A stretch of DNA of 64,000 nucleotides from RGIG426 sp045640165 (GCA_045640165.1 JAZUEK010000081.1:1-64000), one strand, 5' to 3'; positions 33,200 through 42,229 are shown, counted from the first letter of the stretch. Program-made: numbers and translations. Notes: generated by a model not told the origin, from the letters alone.

Positions 33200-35785
33200 T
33201 TATTCGTTGGCCTCTTTTTGCAGTTCGTACAGCGTCTGCATCGCTTCAATAGGCGTCAGGGTGTTGACGTCCAGATTTTTCAGTTTCTCGAGCACGGGAC
33301 TTCCCATCGCATCGAGAAGCGATAACTGCCCGTCGTCCTCTTTCGCCGTGCGCGGCACGTATTCCGGCCGCTCGCCGGCATCCAATTCGTCGAGGATGAC
33401 GCGCGCGCGTTTTACCACGTCGTTCGGCACGCCGGCCAATTTAGCGACTTCGATGCCGTAGCTCTGGTCCGCCGGGCCGCGGATAATGCGGCGCAAAAAC
33501 GTAATATCCTCGCCGCGTTTTTTCACCGCCACGCTGTAGTTGACCACGCCGGGAAGCGTTCCCTCCAAAGCGGTCAATTCGTGGTAGTGCGTTGCAAACA
33601 AGGTTTTTGCCCCGATTTTTTTCGAGGTCACGTATTCCAAAACGGCTTGGGCGATACTCATACCGTCAAAGGTGGACGTACCGCGGCCGATTTCGTCGAA
33701 AATAATTAAGCTTTCACGAGTGGCGTGTTTTAAGATGGACGCCACCTCGCTCATCTCCACCATAAAGGTGGATTGGCCACTGGCCAAATCGTCCGACGCG
33801 CCGACACGGGTGAAAATGCTGTCCACCACGCCGATTTCCGCGCGGTCAGCCGGCACAAAGCACCCGATTTGCGCCATCAACACGATGAGCGCCACTTGGC
33901 GCATATAGGTGGATTTACCTGCCATATTCGGACCGGTAATGAGGAGCGTTTGCTCTCCGGCTTTGTCTAAATGCGCATCGTTCGGCACGAACGGCGCAGA
34001 CTGCAGATTTTCCACCACCGGATGGCGGCCGCCGCGAATATCGAGAACACCGTTATCGGTCACAATTGGGCGCGCATAACGCGCTTTCACCGACACCGCC
34101 GCAAACGAGCGCAGTACGTCGATTTTGGCAATCGCCTGCGCGGTTTTTTGCACACGCGGCAACTCCGCCGCAATACGGCGACGCAGTTCGTCAAACAGTT
34201 TGTATTCGAGCGCATCCAACCGCTCGCGCGCACCGAGCACACGGGATTCGAGGCGCTTGAGCTCTTCGGTTATGTAGCGTTCCGACGAGGTTGTCGTTTG
34301 TTTACGGATATATTCCGGCGGCACCTCGCCCGAGAACGAGCGCGGCACGTCGATGTAATAGCCGAACACGCGGTTGTAACCGACTTTCAGTTTCGGGATA
34401 CCGGTACGTTCCCGTTCGGCGGCCTCCACTTGCGCGATATGCTCGCCGCCGTGCTCCATTTCGTAACGCAATTCGTCCACTTCGGCGTTGTAGCCGAGAC
34501 GAATCATCTTGCCCTCGCGCACGGTGAGCGGCGGCTCATCCTCAATCGCGCTTTCAATCCACTCACACACGTCGGCAAGCGGATCCATTTCGTCCCGTAC
34601 CGCGCAAAGCATCGCAGATTTGGCGCCGGACAAGCGCTCTCGGACGGGCGCGGCGGCGCGAATCGTCTGCGAAAGCGAGCGCAGTTCGCGCGCGTTTGCC
34701 GAGCCATAGACGATGCGCGTCATAATGCGTTCAAGGTCGTAAATGCCGGAAAGCATCTCGCCGAGATCGCCGCAAAGCACGCTGTCTTTCACCAGTTCTT
34801 CCACCGCGTCCAACCGTTCGTCGATAGCGGCCGGTTGCAACAGCGGACGCTCGAGCCACACGCGCAAAAGGCGCTTGCCCATGGCGGTTTTGGTTTTGTC
34901 CAGCACGCCTAACAGCGAACCGCGTTTTTCTTTGCCGCGCAAAGTCTCGACGAGTTCCAGATTGCGACGGGTGGAAATATCCAGCCGCATAAACTGCCCG
35001 TCGGTATAATAGCTAAGTTCCCGTAACCGTTCAAGGCCGGTCATCTGGGTTTCGAAAAGATAGGCAAGCAAGCACCCAACAGCGGCTTTGGCAACGTCCC
35101 GTTCTTTGAGCGCGTCGGCCACGCCGAAACATTCGGCAATCCGGCTGTCGCTCGCGTTAAAGCAGGCATCGTCGCGCACCTCGGGGCTGACCATCAGCCG
35201 CTCGGCGGAGAAACCCATAAAAATTTCGTTCTTGGCGAGTTCCAAGTTACAGAGGATTTCCGACGGCGAAAACCGCCCGAGTTCCGAGCAAAGGCGACCG
35301 TCCACGTCCTCACCGGACAGTTCGGTCACGCGCACGTCGCCGGTAGACACGTCGGCAAAGCAAAGCCCCACTGTCTCCCCTTTGCCGAATGCGGCACAGA
35401 GGTAGTTGTTTTTGCCCTCGTCCAGCATACTGCTTTCGAGGACGGTGCCCGGCGTGACCACGCGAATCACATCGCGCTTTACAAGTCCTTTTGCGGTGGC
35501 CGGGTCTTCCGTCTGCTCGCAAATCGCGACTTTATAGCCACGAGACACGAGCCGCGCGATATACCCCTCGCAACTGTGGAACGGCACGCCGCACATCGGC
35601 GCGCGTTCCGGCAGGCCGCAGTCTTTGCCGGTAAGCACCAGTTCCAGTTCTTTCGACGCGACTTTCGCATCGTCGAAGAACATCTCATAGAAATCGCCGA
35701 GGCGGAAGAACAACAGACACTCGGGGTGTTGCTCTTTGATTTCCAAATATTGCACCATCATCGGGGTCATACCCGTTTTGTCCAT
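33200..35785 (-). CDS. mutS: DNA mismatch repair protein MutS
   Basis: 861 residues from ATG 35785 behind AAAGGAGGG. It recognises mismatches and recruits MutL. The mismatch-reading Phe-x-Glu is in RLGDFYEMFFDDA (F32, E34). The C-terminal ABC-type ATPase shows Walker A GPNMAGKSTYM near 615, Walker B IIFDEIGRGTSTFDGMSIA, and the ATHYHEL switch. Full length for the family. 35 bases after the YlbF-family gene and 19 before mutL. Confidence 0.97.
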   Translation of the reverse strand: MDKTGMTPMMVQYLEIKEQHPECLLFFRLGDFYEMFFDDAKVASKELELVLTGKDCGLPERAPMCGVPFHSCEGYIARLVSRGYKVAICEQTEDPATAKGLVKRDVIRVVTPGTVLESSMLDEGKNNYLCAAFGKGETVGLCFADVSTGDVRVTELSGEDVDGRLCSELGRFSPSEILCNLELAKNEIFMGFSAERLMVSPEVRDDACFNASDSRIAECFGVADALKERDVAKAAVGCLLAYLFETQMTGLERLRELSYYTDGQFMRLDISTRRNLELVETLRGKEKRGSLLGVLDKTKTAMGKRLLRVWLERPLLQPAAIDERLDAVEELVKDSVLCGDLGEMLSGIYDLERIMTRIVYGSANARELRSLSQTIRAAAPVRERLSGAKSAMLCAVRDEMDPLADVCEWIESAIEDEPPLTVREGKMIRLGYNAEVDELRYEMEHGGEHIAQVEAAERERTGIPKLKVGYNRVFGYYIDVPRSFSGEVPPEYIRKQTTTSSERYITEELKRLESRVLGARERLDALEYKLFDELRRRIAAELPRVQKTAQAIAKIDVLRSFAAVSVKARYARPIVTDNGVLDIRGGRHPVVENLQSAPFVPNDAHLDKAGEQTLLITGPNMAGKSTYMRQVALIVLMAQIGCFVPADRAEIGVVDSIFTRVGASDDLASGQSTFMVEMSEVASILKHATRESLIIFDEIGRGTSTFDGMSIAQAVLEYVTSKKIGAKTLFATHYHELTALEGTLPGVVNYSVAVKKRGEDITFLRRIIRGPADQSYGIEVAKLAGVPNDVVKRARVILDELDAGERPEYVPRTAKEDDGQLSLLDAMGSPVLEKLKNLDVNTLTPIEAMQTLYELQKEANE

Positions 35786-35819
35786 CGTTCTCCCTCCTTT
35801 ACGAAAACGTCAAATCGAA

Positions 35820-36233
35820 TTAGTGGCAACCGCCGCAGGTCGAGCAACTGCCGTCGCAATGATGCTCCTCGTGCTCGTCAATCGAATAGGGATCTTCGCC
35901 CTGCGCCGACAACGTGATGATTTTCGCCACGGCGTTGAGCAGGGTGTCCATTTCGGGTTTCGTCGCGTTGTAGGCTTTCATCGCATCGTTGTCCATAATC
36001 GCCTGATACGCGGTGCGCAGTTCCTCGTTGAGCGACTCCATTTTCTTTTCGTCGCGGTCTTCTTTTTGCGCCTCATTGCCGAGCGCAATGCGTTTCAGGT
36101 TAAACTCGCCGATAAGGCCCTGCAGCGCCTCGTCTTTGTCGGCAGTCTCCTGCGCCGCCATCATACGAAGATAGCGGTCATCCTGTTGAATTGCGGCGCC
36201 GATTTCGCGCGCCAAGTCAATAATACGGTCCAT
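35820..36233 (-). CDS. YlbF/YmcA-family protein with Cys-rich C-terminus
   Basis: The ATG at 36233 (MDRIIDLAREIG) has better spacing from AAAGGAGA than the ATG at 36242, which nearly touches it. About 137 residues, mostly helical. The family (RicA, RicF) forms iron-sulphur complexes in Bacillus that influence Spo0A phosphorylation, biofilm formation and RNA maturation by RNase Y. The C-terminus reads HHCDGSCSTCGGCH, four Cys and several His that could bind iron-sulphur or zinc. A position just before mutS matches YmcA in many Firmicutes. The role in this organism is inferred. Confidence 0.85.
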   Translation of the reverse strand: MDRIIDLAREIGAAIQQDDRYLRMMAAQETADKDEALQGLIGEFNLKRIALGNEAQKEDRDEKKMESLNEELRTAYQAIMDNDAMKAYNATKPEMDTLLNAVAKIITLSAQGEDPYSIDEHEEHHCDGSCSTCGGCH

Positions 36234-36270
36234 AGTGTTCATTCTCCTTTATGTGAATAAAATTTGAAAC

Positions 36271-37692
36271 TTAGTCATATACGGCGGTCACTTCGCCGTA
36301 AAGCACCCAACTTTTGGCTTCGGTCACGGTCACGTCCGCCCGTTTGCCGAGGTCTTTAAGAGCCGCCTGCACACGTACCACGCGGTTGTCCGGCAGGCGC
36401 GCCTCAACGAAGCCGCCGGCGTCATTCTCCAAAATCGCTTTGAACGTCTGTCCCACCAAAGCGGCGGAGTGTTCGGCGGCAATCTCTTCCTGAAGCGCCG
36501 TAAGCCGCGCCATCCGCTTGCCCTTTTCCTCGTGGGAAACGGGGTCAAACATCGTAGCGGCAGGCGTCCCCTCGCGTTTCGAGTAGATGAACGTAAACAG
36601 CGACACGAAACCAACCTCTTTCACAAGGTCAAGCGTGGCCTCGAAGTCCTCCTCCGTCTCGTTCGGGAAGCCCACGATGACGTCGCTGGTAAACGCGATA
36701 TCCGGCACGACTTTCCGCGCGTAGGCAATAAGGTCCAAATACTGCTCACGGGTGTAGCGGCGATTCATCTCCTTTAAGATGCGGTTACTGCCCGACTGGA
36801 ACGGCAAGTGAAAATGCCGCGACACTTTTTTACATTCCGCGATGGTGTCGAACAGCCGCGGCGTGGCATCCTTGGGATGCGACGTCATAAAGCGAATAAG
36901 AAAGTCGCCCGGCAGGTCGTTAATCATTTTGAGAAGCGCCGGAAAATCTACGTCGTAGCCCTCGGCTTTGCCGTAGGAGTTGACGTTTTGTCCGAGCAGG
37001 GTAATCTCTTTGTATCCGGCGGCGATAAGCTCCTTTGCCTCGGCAATAATATCCTCCGGACGACGAGAGCGCTCTCTTCCGCGAACGTAGGGCACGATGC
37101 AGTAGGTACAGAAGTTGTTGCAACCGTACATAATCGGCAGCCACGCGCCGCTTTTATCCTCGCCACGATAGACGGGAAGTCCCTCGGCAATGCGGCCGTC
37201 TTCGGCAGTGATGTCTTTCACGCGCTTTTTGCCGAACAGCACTTTCGCGAACAGCTCGGGGAACGCGTGCAGTCGATGCGTGCCGAACAGCAAGCTCACG
37301 AACGGATAACTCTTATAAAACTTGTCGGCGATGTGTTCTTGCTGTACCATACAGCCACACACCGCGATAACGAGCGACGGCTTGTCCTCTTTTAAGCGCT
37401 TGAGTGCGCCGACGTTGCCGAACACGCGATCTTCTGCGTGTTCGCGCACAGCGCAGGTGTTAAAGAGGATGAAATCCGCATCGTCCGGCGTGTCGGTGAA
37501 ACCGAAGCCCATTTCTTTGAGCATTCCCATCACCTTTTCGGAATCGGCCACGTTTTGCTGGCAACCGAACGTCCGCACAAAGGCGAGCGGTTGCTTTCCG
37601 GAGAGCAGGGCGGAATAGTAGCCGCGCACCTGCTCGATAAACGGTTTTTGCGCCGCTAATTCTGCTTCCGAAACAAAGGTTTCGCGCTCCAT
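36271..37692 (-). CDS. miaB: tRNA-2-methylthio-N6-dimethylallyladenosine synthase
   Basis: 473 residues from ATG 37692 (METEFV-like start MERETFVSE) behind GGGAGG. The open frame extends about 167 codons further upstream but overlaps the spoIIGA start and reads through the promoter. MiaB adds a methylthio group to i6A37. The N-terminal cluster cysteines are in TFGCQQN, NTCAVREHAED and VCGCMVQ. The radical-SAM cluster is in MYGCNNFCTYCIVPYVRGRE. A TRAM domain ends the protein. It leads the long minus-strand operon that continues through a YlbF-family gene, mutS, mutL and miaA. Confidence 0.96.
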   Translation of the reverse strand: MERETFVSEAELAAQKPFIEQVRGYYSALLSGKQPLAFVRTFGCQQNVADSEKVMGMLKEMGFGFTDTPDDADFILFNTCAVREHAEDRVFGNVGALKRLKEDKPSLVIAVCGCMVQQEHIADKFYKSYPFVSLLFGTHRLHAFPELFAKVLFGKKRVKDITAEDGRIAEGLPVYRGEDKSGAWLPIMYGCNNFCTYCIVPYVRGRERSRRPEDIIAEAKELIAAGYKEITLLGQNVNSYGKAEGYDVDFPALLKMINDLPGDFLIRFMTSHPKDATPRLFDTIAECKKVSRHFHLPFQSGSNRILKEMNRRYTREQYLDLIAYARKVVPDIAFTSDVIVGFPNETEEDFEATLDLVKEVGFVSLFTFIYSKREGTPAATMFDPVSHEEKGKRMARLTALQEEIAAEHSAALVGQTFKAILENDAGGFVEARLPDNRVVRVQAALKDLGKRADVTVTEAKSWVLYGEVTAVYD

Positions 37693-37730
37693 CTTCCGCC
37701 ACCTCCCTATAGTAAAACAAATATAGATGC

Positions 37731-37759
37731 AGTATACCAAATTATTGAAATTTTTGCAA
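37731..37759 (-). promoter_or_regulatory. Sigma-A-type promoter for miaB
   Basis: Minus strand: -35 TTGCAA (37754-37759), 17-bp spacer ending TTTGG, -10 TATACT (37731-37736). It lies back to back with the spoIIG promoter on the other strand. Confidence 0.7.
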
Positions 37760-37799
37760 CGGTTTTGCGTAAAAAAAGTTGTTTTTTTTCGTCCCTTTT

Positions 37800-37833
37800 T
37801 TCGACAAATTTCGCGCGCGTGTTTTCGTATACT
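37800..37833 (+). promoter_or_regulatory. spoIIG-type promoter with Spo0A box
   Basis: TTCGACA (37800-37806) matches a Spo0A box read on the opposite strand (TGTCGAA). It overlaps a -35-like TCGACA (37801-37806). The -10 TATACT is at 37828-37833. The 21-bp spacer is longer than normal. In Bacillus subtilis the spoIIG promoter likewise has a 22-bp spacer and 0A boxes over its -35, so activation by phosphorylated Spo0A is inferred. A weaker box-like TTCGTCC lies at 37788-37794. Confidence 0.65.
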
Positions 37834-37855
37834 TTTTCTCGAAGGGGGAAGCAAA

Positions 37856-38689
37856 ATGCCGTCGGTATATTTGGATCTTTTGCTCGTTCTGAACGGCTTT
37901 ATCGACGGTCTTCTTCTGTCGGCCGTCGCCGCATTTCGCCACCTACCCCACACGCGTTTTCGCCTGCTTTTGGGCAGCGCGGTAGGCGCCGCTTCTTCGC
38001 TTATCATCCTGCTCCCTGCGCTTCCCATGCCGCTGTTATTGCTGTTTGACGTGCTGGCGGCCGCCGCTATGGTGCTTTGCGCGTTCGCATTCACAACGTG
38101 GCGCTCATACCTGCGTAGCGTCGGTATGTTATTCTTCTTGTCCGCGTTGTTTTCGGGCATTTCCACCTTACTGTGTTTTTTCCTCTCACCCAAGGGATTT
38201 TACGTTTTCAACGGCGTTGTGTACTACGACGTATCCCCTCTGCTTTTGCTCGCGTGCACGCTCGTTTGTTACGGCGTCGCACGGGGATACGAATGGTTGT
38301 CCTCACGCGGCGTCAAGCCGGCTAAAACGCTGACCCTTCTCGCTGAAAATCGTGGGCAAACCGTCCGTTTTTCAGCACTGCACGACACGGGATTTTCCCT
38401 TTGTGACGGCTTTTCGGGCAACCCCGTCATCCTCGTTGACGAAGCCGTCTGCGCGCCGCTTCTCCCGGCCGATTTTCAAACCGCCAAAAGCGGATTTCGG
38501 CTTGTCCCCTGCCACACTGTCGCCGGCGATCGACTCTTGTATGCGTTTCGTCCCGAACGCCTGACCGTGTGGACCGAAACGGGAGAAACACCGCTCTCCG
38601 GCTCGCTTTTAGCGCTCTCCGACCAACTGAAAAACGAACCCTACGACGCACTTTGCGGCGACGACGTCGCCAAATTTTGTGTAAAATGA
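37856..38689 (+). CDS. spoIIGA: Sigma-E processing peptidase SpoIIGA
   Basis: 277 residues from ATG 37856, behind GAAGGGGGAAGCAAA. It has five hydrophobic membrane segments in the first half (starting VYLDLLLVLNGFIDGLLLSA) and a soluble aspartic-protease-like C-terminal domain. The catalytic triplet is in ALHDTGFSLCDGFSGNPVIL. It sits in the septum and cleaves the pro-sequence from SigE after engulfment signalling begins. sigE follows after 16 bases, the conserved spoIIG operon. It is slightly shorter than the Bacillus protein. Confidence 0.93.
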   Translation: MPSVYLDLLLVLNGFIDGLLLSAVAAFRHLPHTRFRLLLGSAVGAASSLIILLPALPMPLLLLFDVLAAAAMVLCAFAFTTWRSYLRSVGMLFFLSALFSGISTLLCFFLSPKGFYVFNGVVYYDVSPLLLLACTLVCYGVARGYEWLSSRGVKPAKTLTLLAENRGQTVRFSALHDTGFSLCDGFSGNPVILVDEAVCAPLLPADFQTAKSGFRLVPCHTVAGDRLLYAFRPERLTVWTETGETPLSGSLLALSDQLKNEPYDALCGDDVAKFCVK

Positions 38690-38705
38690 AAAGAGGCAAA
38701 TTTCT

Positions 38706-39413
38706 ATGAAATTCCTACAAAAACTTCGTCTTTGGTGGTGTCGGCTTCGCCTGCGCCGCGCCCGTTCCGCCCATTATATCTACGGCGCAGACACGCTTCC
38801 GCAACCGCTTTGTGCCGAGGAAGAGGCCGCGTTACTTCAAAAACTCGCCGACGGTGACAACGCGGTAAAAGAGAGACTGATCGTCCATAATTTGCGGCTC
38901 GTCGTGTATATCGCGCGCAAATTCGAGAGTTCGGGCGTCGGCATCGAAGACCTTATCTCCATCGGCACAATCGGACTTATCAAAGCGGTCAACACCTTTT
39001 GCCCTGACCGCAACATCAAACTCGCCACCTACTCTTCACGCTGTATCGAAAACGAAATCCTCATGTACTTACGCAAAAACGCACCGCTCAAAAACGAAAT
39101 CTCAATCGACGAGCCGCTAAACGTCGATTGGGACGGCAACGAGCTCCACCTCTCGGACGTGCTCGGAAGCGAGCCGGACACCGTGCATCGCCGCATCGAG
39201 CAAGAGAGCGAAAACCGCCTTTTATTGCGGTGTGTCGCCACTCTTCCCGAACGGGAACAGCGTATTATGCGCCTGCGATTCGGGCTTTACGGAAGCCGCG
39301 AGCACACCCAAAAAGAGGTCGCCGACCTGCTCGGCATTTCCCAATCCTACATCTCGCGGCTCGAGAAAAAAATCATCCGCCGCCTGCGCGCAGAAATGGA
39401 AAAATCCAACTAA
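38706..39413 (+). CDS. sigE: Sporulation sigma factor SigE (mother cell, early)
   Basis: 235 residues from ATG 38706 behind AAGAGG. It directs early mother-cell transcription. The N-terminal 20-28 residues (MKFLQKLRLWWCRLRLRRAR, then SAHYIYG) are a hydrophobic and basic pro-sequence removed by SpoIIGA. Region 2 shows LIVHNLRLVVYIARKFESSG, then DLISIGTIGLIKAV and ATYSSRCIENEI. Region 4 contains RLRFGL and the helix-turn-helix TQKEVADLLGISQSYISRLE. It is downstream of spoIIGA and ends at a bidirectional terminator. Confidence 0.96.
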   Translation: MKFLQKLRLWWCRLRLRRARSAHYIYGADTLPQPLCAEEEAALLQKLADGDNAVKERLIVHNLRLVVYIARKFESSGVGIEDLISIGTIGLIKAVNTFCPDRNIKLATYSSRCIENEILMYLRKNAPLKNEISIDEPLNVDWDGNELHLSDVLGSEPDTVHRRIEQESENRLLLRCVATLPEREQRIMRLRFGLYGSREHTQKEVADLLGISQSYISRLEKKIIRRLRAEMEKSN

Positions 39414-39440
39414 AAAAGACCTGCTTTGGCAGGTCTTTTT
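39412..39440. terminator. Bidirectional terminator between sigE and the restriction-modification operon
   Basis: Stem GACCTGC / GCAGGTC with loop TTTG, with A tract on one side and T tract on the other. It can end both sigE (plus) and the second methylase gene (minus). Confidence 0.87.
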
Positions 39441-39473
39441 AACAGTTTTTGTGTAGATTTTGTTAAATCGCTT

Positions 39474-40220
39474 TCACTTTCTAAACACGAACAAATACTC
39501 GTGTGCAATCAGTAAGAAATTGTACTTTACGCTGTTTGTTTTCCAGTATCCTGTCGCTTTGCAATTGTGCTGTTCTTTGATAATAAGTTCTTTCAATTTG
39601 AATCCGGCATCCTCAAAGACATGCATAACGTCAAACGACATTGGGATCATACATCCCTTTTGACGGGTATCTCCCATCAAAACAGCACAAAATTTATCTT
39701 TTTTCAAAACACGGTAGCTCTCTGCGGCTACCGTTTTCATTTCTTCCACAAAATCCTTTACTTTCAGTAAGGATAAATCATCCGGAATGTCGTCGCTGTA
39801 TTGAATGATGTTGGCATACGGTGGGTGGGTGCAAATAAGGTCGATGCTTTCATTTCGTATAAAATCCAGGTGTCGAGCATCGCCTTTTTTGATAACAACT
39901 TCGCCGTTGGCACCAGCGTGCTCAAAATCCACTTTTTCCTTGCATCGTGCCAGCGCTACATCGTTTACATCGACACCGATACTGTTCCGATTGAGCAATT
40001 TTGCTTCCACAAGGGTTGTGCCACCGCCGGCGAATTGATCAAGCACCAAATCCCCTTCTTTGGAATAGCGCAAAATAATATTTCGTGGAATGTAGGGAGA
40101 CCAATTTCCACGCCATTTTGCATCGTGGGTTGCCCAATCACCTCGTTGAGGAAACGACCAATGCGTAGTCATTTCCAACTCGAAGTTTTCTGGCTCCCAT
40201 TTTTTGATTTTCTTTGGCAT
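39474..40220 (-). CDS. DpnA-like DNA methyltransferase of a DpnII-type system
   Basis: 248 residues from ATG 40220, sharing a TAATG overlap with the endonuclease stop. The AdoMet motif (VLDQFAGGGTTLVEAKLLN) precedes the catalytic THPPYANIIQYSDD, the beta-class order. Size and partner genes fit the second methylase of DpnII systems (DpnA). In Streptococcus pneumoniae that enzyme methylates GATC adenines and can act on single-stranded DNA, protecting incoming DNA; the same role here is inferred. Coding sequence is clearly richer in A and T than the flanking sporulation genes. It ends at the shared terminator at 39412-39440. Confidence 0.88.
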   Translation of the reverse strand: MPKKIKKWEPENFELEMTTHWSFPQRGDWATHDAKWRGNWSPYIPRNIILRYSKEGDLVLDQFAGGGTTLVEAKLLNRNSIGVDVNDVALARCKEKVDFEHAGANGEVVIKKGDARHLDFIRNESIDLICTHPPYANIIQYSDDIPDDLSLLKVKDFVEEMKTVAAESYRVLKKDKFCAVLMGDTRQKGCMIPMSFDVMHVFEDAGFKLKELIIKEQHNCKATGYWKTNSVKYNFLLIAHEYLFVFRK

Positions 40221-41086
40221 TATTTGAAAACCTCACTCATAATACCGCTTTCCAAGTCTTGAATGTTGTAAACATGATCCATTACGTCAAATGTTTCTTC
40301 AAGATTATGGCGAGCGCTTGTCCAACCTTTTCCGTCCGTAAACCATACAAAAGTAAAACCGTCGATGGTATCGGTTTCCAAAGCAAGCGTTTTATAACTT
40401 CTGGCCGTTTCGTTCAGCTTGCTTCCACCACTACCATAAAAATTGGTTTCAATGCCATAAATCATTCCCGGCGTTTTTACAATAAAGTCAAAACGCTTTT
40501 CCATCTTACCTTGATTGGAAATAGCTGAAAGGTCAACGCCCCATTTTTCGGTAATTTGATGGATATACACTTCTTTGAAGTATGTAGAGTTCTTGACAAA
40601 ACCGGCTTTTTTAATAAAGCTCTCCACCAAATCTTCCATCAGGTGTCCGCCGCGATTTTTGCGACCATTGGAGTCTAACCCAGTTTCCACGCCGGTAGCG
40701 TAATCTACAAGGTTGTTGATAATGTGGTTTTCGAGCAAATCAAACAAACCTGTTTCACGCATAAAATATTTGTACTGTTCAATAGACAAATTCAGCTTTT
40801 TGAAATTATAATTGCATGAGCCGTTTTCATCGATAGCATAAATTTCATTTGCTCTGACTGCTAGCAAAAGCGGAATGCACTTCAATATCTCGGGATACTT
40901 TTTGAGGAGTGCTTCAAAATCCGCTTCAATATTTTTTGAGCCAATAAGGGAGTTGAGGATGTTTAACTCAACCTTAATGCCATCGACATTTCGGTGAACT
41001 TTTTCAAAGTCAATATAGTAGCCATAATCTGCGATGCTGTCACGGAAATTGGAAAGCCAACTGGAAAAATCTCTTTTGTTCGACAT
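40220..41086 (-). CDS. DpnII/MboI-family type II restriction endonuclease
   Basis: 288 residues from ATG 41086 behind AAGGAGGATATAATC. The sequence matches the DpnII family as I know it: ADYGYYIDFEKVHRNVDGIK near the start, TGVETGLDSNGRKNRGGHLM mid-way, then RFDFIVKTPGMIYGIETNFY and GSGGSKLNETARSY. The RFDF...GIETNFY segment is the probable PD-(D/E)xK-type catalytic core, with Asn in place of Lys (inference). Expected specificity is unmethylated GATC, given the Dam-type partner. It follows the first methylase after 13 bases. Confidence 0.88.
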   Translation of the reverse strand: MSNKRDFSSWLSNFRDSIADYGYYIDFEKVHRNVDGIKVELNILNSLIGSKNIEADFEALLKKYPEILKCIPLLLAVRANEIYAIDENGSCNYNFKKLNLSIEQYKYFMRETGLFDLLENHIINNLVDYATGVETGLDSNGRKNRGGHLMEDLVESFIKKAGFVKNSTYFKEVYIHQITEKWGVDLSAISNQGKMEKRFDFIVKTPGMIYGIETNFYGSGGSKLNETARSYKTLALETDTIDGFTFVWFTDGKGWTSARHNLEETFDVMDHVYNIQDLESGIMSEVFK

Positions 41087-41099
41087 GATTATATCCTCC

Positions 41100-42170
41100 T
41101 TAAAAGTTACTGATAAGCAGTTCTTTTATTTTTCCTCTCGATTCGCTGTTGCAGTTTATCATTCGTGTTGCTTCGACACGGCGAATTTTGTGCGTGGAGT
41201 AAATGTTGTCAAAGAAATCGTCCTCCGCATTCGAGTTTTTGGGGTCCGAATTGCTTACAACAACCTTTGCACCTTTTCTGTGCATTTCATCCACGAATTT
41301 TGCGAGTTCAATTTGTTCGTTGTCGCTGAAAAGATTTTCTGTGTATGCCGTAAAACTTGCCGTTTCCGTAAGAGGGCGATAAGGGGGATCGAAATACACA
41401 AATGTGTTTTCGTCAATAAAGTCAGCGGCTTTTTTATAATCCCCACAGACGATAGTAACATTTTGGAGCAACTCGGATGTTGCTCGCAAATTTTCCTCAT
41501 CACATATCAGCGGGTTTTTATACGAACCCATCGGAACATTAAAAAAACCTTTTTTGTTTACGCGGAACAAACCGTTAAAACAAGTTTTATTGAGAAAAAT
41601 CATCAGGGCGGCTTTTTCGATATTTACGCTTTCGTTACCATTGACTTTCAAATCGTTAAAGCGGTCGCGCTGTTTTGAATAATATTCCTTGCGATACTCT
41701 GTATCCGCCGGAACAAAGTCTGCTTGCATTTTTTTCAGTATGTCGATAAGATTGTCAATATCATCCCTTATCATACGATAAGTGTTGATAAGTTCTGCGT
41801 TAATGTCGCTGATGTATATTTCTTTTAGGTTGAATTTGCTCAATATATCAAAGAGAACAGCACCGCCGCCTACAAACGGCTCGGCATATTTGGTGATGGT
41901 TCCGTTTTTGAAGGGATAGTATTGCTCAATTTCCGAAAGAAGTTGTCCTTTTCCACCTGCCCATTTCAAAAACGGCTTAACTTTCTTGCTGTCGTTTTTG
42001 GAATATCGCAAACTTCTTGCATCGACGGGCTTTCCGGCCGTGGTGGGAATAATCCACATATTCCCGATCATTGTTGCGTTCGCAATTCTGTTTTCGGAAC
42101 AGAGAACAGCAACACGACGTTGTGAAATCCCCCACTTGTCAGCGGCTTCCCTTGCAGACATATAATCCAT
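41100..42170 (-). CDS. Dam/DpnM-type adenine methyltransferase with N-terminal HTH domain
   Basis: 356 residues from ATG 42170 (MDYMSAREAADKWGISQRRV) behind GGAGGG. Residues 1 to about 55 look like a MerR/excisionase-type helix-turn-helix, followed by a D12-class adenine methylase: PFLKWAGGKGQLLSEI, FVGGGAVLFDIL, ISDINAELINTY and the catalytic YFDPPYRPL. The methylase part should modify GATC adenines. The added DNA-binding domain may let the enzyme repress its own operon (inference). First gene of a three-gene methylase-endonuclease-methylase operon; codon use is AT-rich relative to neighbours. Confidence 0.9.
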   Translation of the reverse strand: MDYMSAREAADKWGISQRRVAVLCSENRIANATMIGNMWIIPTTAGKPVDARSLRYSKNDSKKVKPFLKWAGGKGQLLSEIEQYYPFKNGTITKYAEPFVGGGAVLFDILSKFNLKEIYISDINAELINTYRMIRDDIDNLIDILKKMQADFVPADTEYRKEYYSKQRDRFNDLKVNGNESVNIEKAALMIFLNKTCFNGLFRVNKKGFFNVPMGSYKNPLICDEENLRATSELLQNVTIVCGDYKKAADFIDENTFVYFDPPYRPLTETASFTAYTENLFSDNEQIELAKFVDEMHRKGAKVVVSNSDPKNSNAEDDFFDNIYSTHKIRRVEATRMINCNSESRGKIKELLISNF

Positions 42171-42200
42171 AATTATCCCTCCGCTAATATCTATGATAAC

Positions 42201-42229
42201 ATTATATTCTATATCTCGAATAATAGCAA
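42201..42229 (-). promoter_or_regulatory. Promoter of the restriction-modification operon
   Basis: Minus strand: -35 TTGCTA (42224-42229), 17-bp spacer, -10 TATAAT (42201-42206). The region between it and the methylase start is almost entirely A and T. Confidence 0.7.

Noticed and set aside
37693..38193. N-terminal extension of miaB
   Set aside because: The frame is open but crosses the miaB and spoIIG promoters and the spoIIGA coding start; low-complexity residues; proper ribosome site only at 37692.
39474..42170. Restriction operon considered as part of a larger mobile element
   Set aside because: No integrase, transposase or clear flanking repeats are visible between the two sigma-gene terminators.
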